Part shown: positions 14,008-18,174 of the stretch, piece after piece | Numbering within the stretch: position 1 is the stretch's first letter | Layout: each line of letters begins with the position of its first letter | NCBI GenBank assembly: GCA_022562335.1 | Contig: JADFPM010000020.1 | Location: 1 to 18,174 of the forward strand | Source: Chloroflexota bacterium | GTDB lineage: Bacteria; Chloroflexota; Dehalococcoidia; Lucifugimonadales; UBA3495 | DNA: 18,174 bases | Direction: 5' to 3' | Position numbers and translations under genes: made by a program | Notes under the pieces: generated by a model | Databases searched by the model: none | Told to the model about the DNA's origin: nothing | Seen by the model: only the letters and a program-made list of their open reading frames with translations

Positions 14008-15063
14008 ATGCGCTTCGGGCATTTCTTTTATCCCATGAATTTCGATCCCTCCCGCGATTACGAGGCCATCGAGGAATGCCTTCTTGAGGCCGAGTTGGTT
14101 GAGCAACTGGGGTTTGATGCTATTTGGATCGCCGAGCACCACTTCATCGGGGAGGCGGTTTACGGCGACCCCTTGATGTTCGCCGCGGCGGTGGCGGTCA
14201 AGACCCACCGGGTGACGCTGGGTCTGGGGATCATAGAGATGGCCCTGCACAACCCGGTTCAGCTAGCCATTTCAACGGCCCTTCTAGATAACCTGAGCCG
14301 GGGCCGCCTGATAGTGGGCACGGGCCGTGGATCCAATTACAACGCTTTCGAGTACACCGGGTTCGGCACCACGGTGGAGGAGGGACGAAAACGGCTGCTG
14401 GAGGCGGAAGACCTGTTGGTCAAAGCCTGGACCACCGAGAACCTGGAATACCAGGGGGAGTACTGGCAGGTGTCATTCCCGGCCGTCCGTCCCAGGCCGT
14501 ACCAAAAACCCCATCCACCCCTGGCGCGGGCCTGCTTGAGCGATGATTCCATAATCAGCATGGGCAAGATCGCCAGGCCGGTCCTTTTCCGTGGCCGTTC
14601 CATAGAGGCGGCGGGCAGGTCCATTCGTCTCTACCGCGAGACGATGCAATCTTCAGGGTTCGATGAGACAACAGTCGAAAATGCCCTGGACAACTCGTGG
14701 TTCTGGTACGAGGCACACTTGGCCGAGACCGACGATGACGCTCTTGATGGATTTCTGCCTATATATGAATCCGCTGGCAGGCATGTCGCTGAGATGCGGA
14801 AACGGTGGAACCCAAAAGACCAGGAAGTATCCACTACCACCCCACCTCTGTCACGTTCCGCTTACAAGCCCGCCCCGAACACCGAAGCCAACGAAAACCT
14901 GATCGGGTCTCCTAGCCGGGTAGCTGAACAGGTCCATCTGCTCAGCGAAGCAGGAGTCAGGAACCTGATGCTGACCAACCGGGGTCTGATGTCCCCGGAG
15001 GACACCGCCGCATCGTTGAGGTTGCTCAGCGAACAGGTGATGCCCCAGTTTCGATCAACTTAG
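14008..15063 (+). CDS. luciferase-like flavin-dependent monooxygenase (LLM class), 351 aa
   Basis: An open frame extends back to 13858, but that part lies in the palindromic repeat. The ATG at 14008 has GAGGGG upstream (TTGAGGGGAAC) and gives the standard N-terminus MRFGHFFYPM. Family landmarks follow: EAELVEQLGFDAIWIAEHHF near 27-46, a substrate/flavin region with GLGIIEMALHNPVQLA, DNLSRGRLIVGTGRGSNYNAFEY and the C-terminal GSPSRVAEQVHLLSEAGVRNLML. Members use reduced FMN, supplied by a separate reductase, to insert one oxygen atom from O2 into varied substrates. No reductase is in the window. It is the first gene of a plus-strand set, 65 bases before the MBL-fold gene. The substrate cannot be read from sequence. 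The family call is strong. Confidence 0.9.
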   Translation: MRFGHFFYPMNFDPSRDYEAIEECLLEAELVEQLGFDAIWIAEHHFIGEAVYGDPLMFAAAVAVKTHRVTLGLGIIEMALHNPVQLAISTALLDNLSRGRLIVGTGRGSNYNAFEYTGFGTTVEEGRKRLLEAEDLLVKAWTTENLEYQGEYWQVSFPAVRPRPYQKPHPPLARACLSDDSIISMGKIARPVLFRGRSIEAAGRSIRLYRETMQSSGFDETTVENALDNSWFWYEAHLAETDDDALDGFLPIYESAGRHVAEMRKRWNPKDQEVSTTTPPLSRSAYKPAPNTEANENLIGSPSRVAEQVHLLSEAGVRNLMLTNRGLMSPEDTAASLRLLSEQVMPQFRST

Positions 15064-15128
15064 TCCCTAAGATTCGCTCCAGTGAGAGCTTGGGCCTCTC
15101 CTGAAAATAGACCGTAGAGGTGCCAACG

Positions 15129-16007
15129 ATGGCCATACCCTCTTGGAAGTCGGGATTGCAAGAGATTGCGCCGAACGTCTTCGCTTACATACACAGCGGG
15201 GTAGGATGGGACATATGCAACTCCGGCTTCATCGTAGGCGACGATGGCGTAATGGTTATCGACGCCATGATGGTGGCCAGTATGGTGCGTACCTACATGG
15301 AAGAGATTCGCAGAGTCACCGACAAGCCCATCAGATATGTAGTCAACACCCACCATCATGTGGACCACGCCTTTGGCAACCAGTTTTACCTGCCGGCAGA
15401 GATAGTTTCCCACCGCGGATGCCGGGAAGCCCTGATCGCCAGGGGCGCCGATGTGGAGATGCTGAGTCAACGATGGCCCCATTATAGAGAGGACTGGGAG
15501 CAGACCCGGTTGACTCCAGCCAGCGTCACCTACGAGGACAAAATGACCGTCCACCTGGGTGACCGGGAGATCGAATTGCTCCACCCGGGTCCCGCCCATA
15601 CCTATGGGGACACCCTCGTATACCTGCCCCGGGAGAAGGTGCTTTTCATCGGAGACGTTGCTTTTCACTACCTGACACCCTTGGCCGGAGACGGCCACGT
15701 GAGCAATTGGATCAGGGTGTCAAACGGCATCCTCAATCATTTGGATGCCACCACTCTGGTGCCGGGGCACGGGCCCGTCAGCGGCAAGGAGGTGGTCAGC
15801 AAGACATTGCGGTACCTCCGTTTGGTAAAGCGAACGTCTCGCATACATTTTAAACAGGGCGCAAGCGTCGAGGACGCTAGCCGCGCCATGCGGCTGGGAG
15901 AATATGCCGATTGGGTGGAGCCGGAACGGGTCACGCGCAATGTCGCGCGTTTGTACCAGGAATTCCGGGGCGAGTTGCCAACGCCCCTGACAATGAGCTT
16001 CAGATAG
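15129..16007 (+). CDS. MBL-fold metallo-hydrolase, 292 aa
   Basis: A GTG at 15120 is also in frame, but ATG 15129 is placed correctly after GAGGTG (AGAGGTGCCAACG). The metallo-beta-lactamase metal set is complete: THHHVDH (H75, H77, D79, H80), GPAHTYGD (H157), FIGDVAFH (D176) and VPGHGPV (H214). The order and spacing fit soluble hydrolases of the glyoxalase II / SoxH-like type, which cut thioesters, lactones or related bonds with two metals. No signal peptide is seen, so cytoplasmic. It lies between the luciferase-like gene (65 bases upstream) and the thiamine-diphosphate enzyme gene (43 bases downstream), which suggests it hydrolyses an intermediate of the same pathway. The exact substrate is unknown. 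Confidence 0.9.
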   Translation: MAIPSWKSGLQEIAPNVFAYIHSGVGWDICNSGFIVGDDGVMVIDAMMVASMVRTYMEEIRRVTDKPIRYVVNTHHHVDHAFGNQFYLPAEIVSHRGCREALIARGADVEMLSQRWPHYREDWEQTRLTPASVTYEDKMTVHLGDREIELLHPGPAHTYGDTLVYLPREKVLFIGDVAFHYLTPLAGDGHVSNWIRVSNGILNHLDATTLVPGHGPVSGKEVVSKTLRYLRLVKRTSRIHFKQGASVEDASRAMRLGEYADWVEPERVTRNVARLYQEFRGELPTPLTMSFR

Positions 16008-16050
16008 CCGGTTCACTTAGAGATACATCGCTTCGCAAGGAGGGTCACCA

Positions 16051-17772
16051 ATGAAAACCAGGCAAATGACGGCCAACGCCTCTCATCTGATAGTCGAGCA
16101 ATTGGCGGCATCAGGGGTCAAATACGTCTTCAACAACTCAGGTTCGCGCGAAGCCTTGTTCTTCAACGAACTCCATTCTCGCTCTGATATCCATGGCATC
16201 CTGGGGCTCCACGAAGGCGCGGTCACAGCCATGGCCGGCGGATACACCCAGGCCAACCTGGCCCCGGGTGTCATGGTGGTTCACCTGGGAGCGGGACTCG
16301 CCCAATGCATGGGGCAACTGATCAACGTTTGGACCGGCAGCTTACCGGTGGTTGTGATCACCTTCGCCGGCGACACCGGCAGCTTTGCCGATAAGATAAG
16401 CCTCGACCTGAGCCATAACGCAGGGCCAACCGCCATCAGCGCGCCAATGACCAAGGCTAGCTGGGCAGTAATCGAACCTGAAGGATTGCCGGCTGCAATC
16501 GAGCGCGCCCTTCGGGTCGCCATGACACCGCCTGTCGGCCCAGTCCATCTCGCCATCTATGACCGGATGCTTGGCCCTGACCTGGTCACCGCCAACATCA
16601 TAGAAGGGGACCCGCCTGAGGTCCGCACGGGCTATCCGTCCGACGGCGACGTAGAGCAGATTGCCCGGGCTCTCCGCGATGCCAAACGCCCTCTTCTGTA
16701 CGCCGGCGACGGTGTCTGGAAAAGTGGCGCCAGCGCCGAAGTGACAGCCCTGGCCGAACGCTTCGGCCTTCCCGTCGTGGGCGAATTGCGCGGCGTCTCC
16801 ATCAAGCACCCGCTCCATTGTGGCGGCCGCCGCCTGGAGCAGGCGGGTGATATCGAGCCCGACCTGATCCTCTGTTTCGGCGTGCGGCACAACGGCGCCG
16901 GCACCGCCGACGACTATTCCGCCTTCTTCAACGCCGAGCGTATCATCGCCGTGGGTTCAGACGTTGAAAACTTTGAAAATATCCCCGGCCTGGACCTCGC
17001 CGTCCTCGCCGACGAAAAGCGCACCGCCCAGCGTCTGCTCGAACTGGCCGGCCCCTCATTGGACGAATTAGCAGACCGCCGCGCCTGGGCCAGGGAAGAA
17101 GCCGCCTCGCTCCGCGCCCAACGTCGGGACGCCGCTCGGTCAGTGGCCCAACAGCCGGGCAAGGTGCGTCCCTACGTCTTGGCCGACGCGCTCGATCAGG
17201 CCCTTGAAAAGCTCGGCGGCGGCCTGGTTACCATCGAGCAATTCGCCGTCGCCCAAGACATACTTGAGAACACCGGCGATGCTGGCAACAACGAATACAT
17301 CAGACCCGCCGGAGGCTCGGAAGGCTACGGGATGGGCGCCGCCATCGGAGCGAAACTCGGCGCTCCCGGTAAACCCGTCGTAGGTCTCGTCGGCGACGGG
17401 TCCCTCTACTACTCGGACTCCGCCCTCTGGACGGCGGCCAGCCATAGCATTCCCGTGCTCTACGTGATCTCCAACAACGGGGCCTATGGCGTCGTAGCGG
17501 GGGCCTTTGGCGGCGCGGAGGCTGACATGAAACAAACCGGCGAATACAGGGGCGTGGTCCTCGATAACATAGACCCGGTCAAACTCGCGGAAGGCTTCGG
17601 CGTCGAGGCCATGGACGCCGACGACGAAGCGGATATCGCCAACGCCATCGAGCGCGGTCTAAAAATAGTGGAAGAAGAGAAACGTCCTTTCCTGTTGAAT
17701 GTCCATCTCCCCCTCGGCCTGCCCGCCGGCGGCCGCCCCGGAGCGCCGTATAGCCTCAGAGACGACATCTGA
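16051..17772 (+). CDS. thiamine-diphosphate-dependent enzyme (acetolactate synthase / benzoylformate decarboxylase-like), 573 aa
   Basis: AGGAGG sits seven bases before the ATG (AAGGAGGGTCACC). The three domains are in the usual order. The Pyr domain carries the activating Glu (E55 in GLHEGAVTAMAGGYTQ), the central domain starts around residue 190, and the PP domain has the diphosphate motif GDGS (448-451) with NN 25 residues later (N475-N476 in ISNNGAYG). All catalytic features for ThDP use are intact. Such enzymes decarboxylate or ligate 2-oxo acids. The N-terminal FNNSGSREALFF motif varies from the common FGNPG pattern, so it is not a housekeeping acetolactate synthase, and no regulatory subunit gene follows. 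It is probably the third gene of a unit with the monooxygenase and MBL hydrolase. The substrate is not predictable. Confidence 0.92.
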   Translation: MKTRQMTANASHLIVEQLAASGVKYVFNNSGSREALFFNELHSRSDIHGILGLHEGAVTAMAGGYTQANLAPGVMVVHLGAGLAQCMGQLINVWTGSLPVVVITFAGDTGSFADKISLDLSHNAGPTAISAPMTKASWAVIEPEGLPAAIERALRVAMTPPVGPVHLAIYDRMLGPDLVTANIIEGDPPEVRTGYPSDGDVEQIARALRDAKRPLLYAGDGVWKSGASAEVTALAERFGLPVVGELRGVSIKHPLHCGGRRLEQAGDIEPDLILCFGVRHNGAGTADDYSAFFNAERIIAVGSDVENFENIPGLDLAVLADEKRTAQRLLELAGPSLDELADRRAWAREEAASLRAQRRDAARSVAQQPGKVRPYVLADALDQALEKLGGGLVTIEQFAVAQDILENTGDAGNNEYIRPAGGSEGYGMGAAIGAKLGAPGKPVVGLVGDGSLYYSDSALWTAASHSIPVLYVISNNGAYGVVAGAFGGAEADMKQTGEYRGVVLDNIDPVKLAEGFGVEAMDADDEADIANAIERGLKIVEEEKRPFLLNVHLPLGLPAGGRPGAPYSLRDDI

Positions 17773-17808
17773 GGCATCTACGATCGCCTAGAAACATAGG
17801 AGGCAGAT

Positions 17809-18174
17809 ATGGCCGAGCAAGTAGAGGTCTTCTTTCACGCCACCGCAAGGAATACCAGGTCCTAATCAAGTCGCTCTACAAACATGCCGTTCAATTCCAC
17901 GATTGGCCCAAAAACGTACTGGACGGCGTGGATAACCCCATCGTCCGCAAGAAACCCATCAACACTCTGAACTTGAGCCAGGTGGAGGCCCTCCTTTGCA
18001 CCCCGCAAACGGACCAAGAGCTGGCCATCCTGCACTTGTTGGTTGGCCACGGCTGGCGGCAGATAGAGGTACGGCGCGTTACAGCGGGTGATGTTGGTCG
18101 TGTCAAGGATGGCCAGATATGGTGCCGGGGCAAGGAGCGGGATGAGTGGGCACCGATATTGCCCGAAACCCAGG
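17809..18174 (+). pseudogene. tyrosine recombinase (phage-integrase/Xer family), frame-disrupted, 3' cut by window edge
   Basis: ATG at 17809 with AGGAGG five bases upstream starts MAEQVEVFFHATARNTRS and hits TAA at 17863. The frame one base earlier is open from before 17809 to the window end and reads as an integrase: RKEYQVLIKSLYKHAVQF as the end of the core-binding domain, then LNLSQVEALLCTP, ILHLLVGHGWRQIEVRRV and IWCRGKERDEWAPILPET. GHGWRQIE holds the first catalytic Arg (18057-18059) and RGKERD the beta-hairpin Lys (18132-18134). The H-x-x-R and Tyr boxes lie beyond the window. The second frame has no start codon, so one frame change near 17840-17860 best joins them; this could be a true mutation, a sequencing or assembly error, or unlikely recoding (no good slippery site is seen). 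Only 36 bases separate it from the thiamine enzyme gene. It may mark the edge of a mobile element. Confidence 0.72.

Noticed and set aside
13782..14009. Minus-strand 75-aa frame and the upstream extension of the luciferase-like frame from 13858
   Set aside because: Both are read through the type 2 palindrome; strings such as VRQAHHE are a known by-product of that repeat, and neither has a ribosome site.
17809..17865. Programmed -1 frameshift producing the recombinase
   Set aside because: The shift needed is -1, but the overlap (GTC TTC TTT CAC region) has no standard X-XXY-YYZ slippery heptamer and no evident stimulating structure; mutation or sequence error is simpler.
1..18174. CRISPR arrays, rRNA or tRNA genes
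   Set aside because: No regularly spaced repeats, no tRNA T-loop motif in a foldable context, and no rRNA segments beyond the 11-base match at 4603 were seen by eye.

Overview
The window (about 18.2 kb, GC-rich) reads as a chromosomal accessory region of a bacterium. The best guess is a Chloroflexota lineage of the SAR202/Dehalococcoidia type. The reasons are indirect: many oxidoreductase and hydrolase paralogs, two Asp-box (BNR) propeller proteins, a DUF1028 protein, a luciferase-like monooxygenase, and dispersed palindromic repeats of kinds I recall from such genomes. No rRNA, tRNA or CRISPR array was seen, and no database could be searched.

Layout. (1) 1-2904, plus strand: an operon-like run of an M20 amidohydrolase entering from the left edge, a DUF1028 protein and an NAD-dependent epimerase. 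(2) 3032-4000, minus: a seven-Asp-box propeller protein with a good promoter candidate. (3) 4001-5876: a gene-poor stretch, then three small plus-strand genes: a 61-aa zinc-ribbon-like protein, a 65-aa unknown, and a 192-aa protein whose layout resembles a minimal caspase-like CHAT domain. (4) 6122-7648, minus: an M24 'pita-bread' hydrolase and an 87-aa membrane protein, followed by a palindromic repeat. (5) 7988-13288, minus: a 1080-aa sortilin/VPS10-like Asp-box protein and two tandem PuuE-type polysaccharide-deacetylase paralogs. (6) 13489-14007: a 27-residue membrane peptide gene with its own strong terminator, and a second palindromic repeat. (7) 14008-18174, plus: a luciferase-like monooxygenase, an MBL-fold hydrolase, a thiamine-diphosphate enzyme, and the start of a frame-disrupted tyrosine recombinase running off the right edge.

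Function. Several proteins belong to families that cut C-N bonds in small molecules: M20 (relatives of allantoate amidohydrolases and carbamoylases), M24 (relatives of creatinase) and PuuE-like allantoinase relatives. Both the M20 and M24 proteins lack canonical metal ligands in a pattern that is not random. The right-hand operon looks like oxidation and carbon-carbon bond chemistry on an organic acid or similar compound. Together this suggests scavenging of nitrogen-containing organic matter, but no substrate can be named from sequence. The most novel leads are the 27-aa peptide gene with its terminator, the CHAT-like protein with its 65-aa neighbour, the remodelled metal sites, and the frameshifted recombinase.
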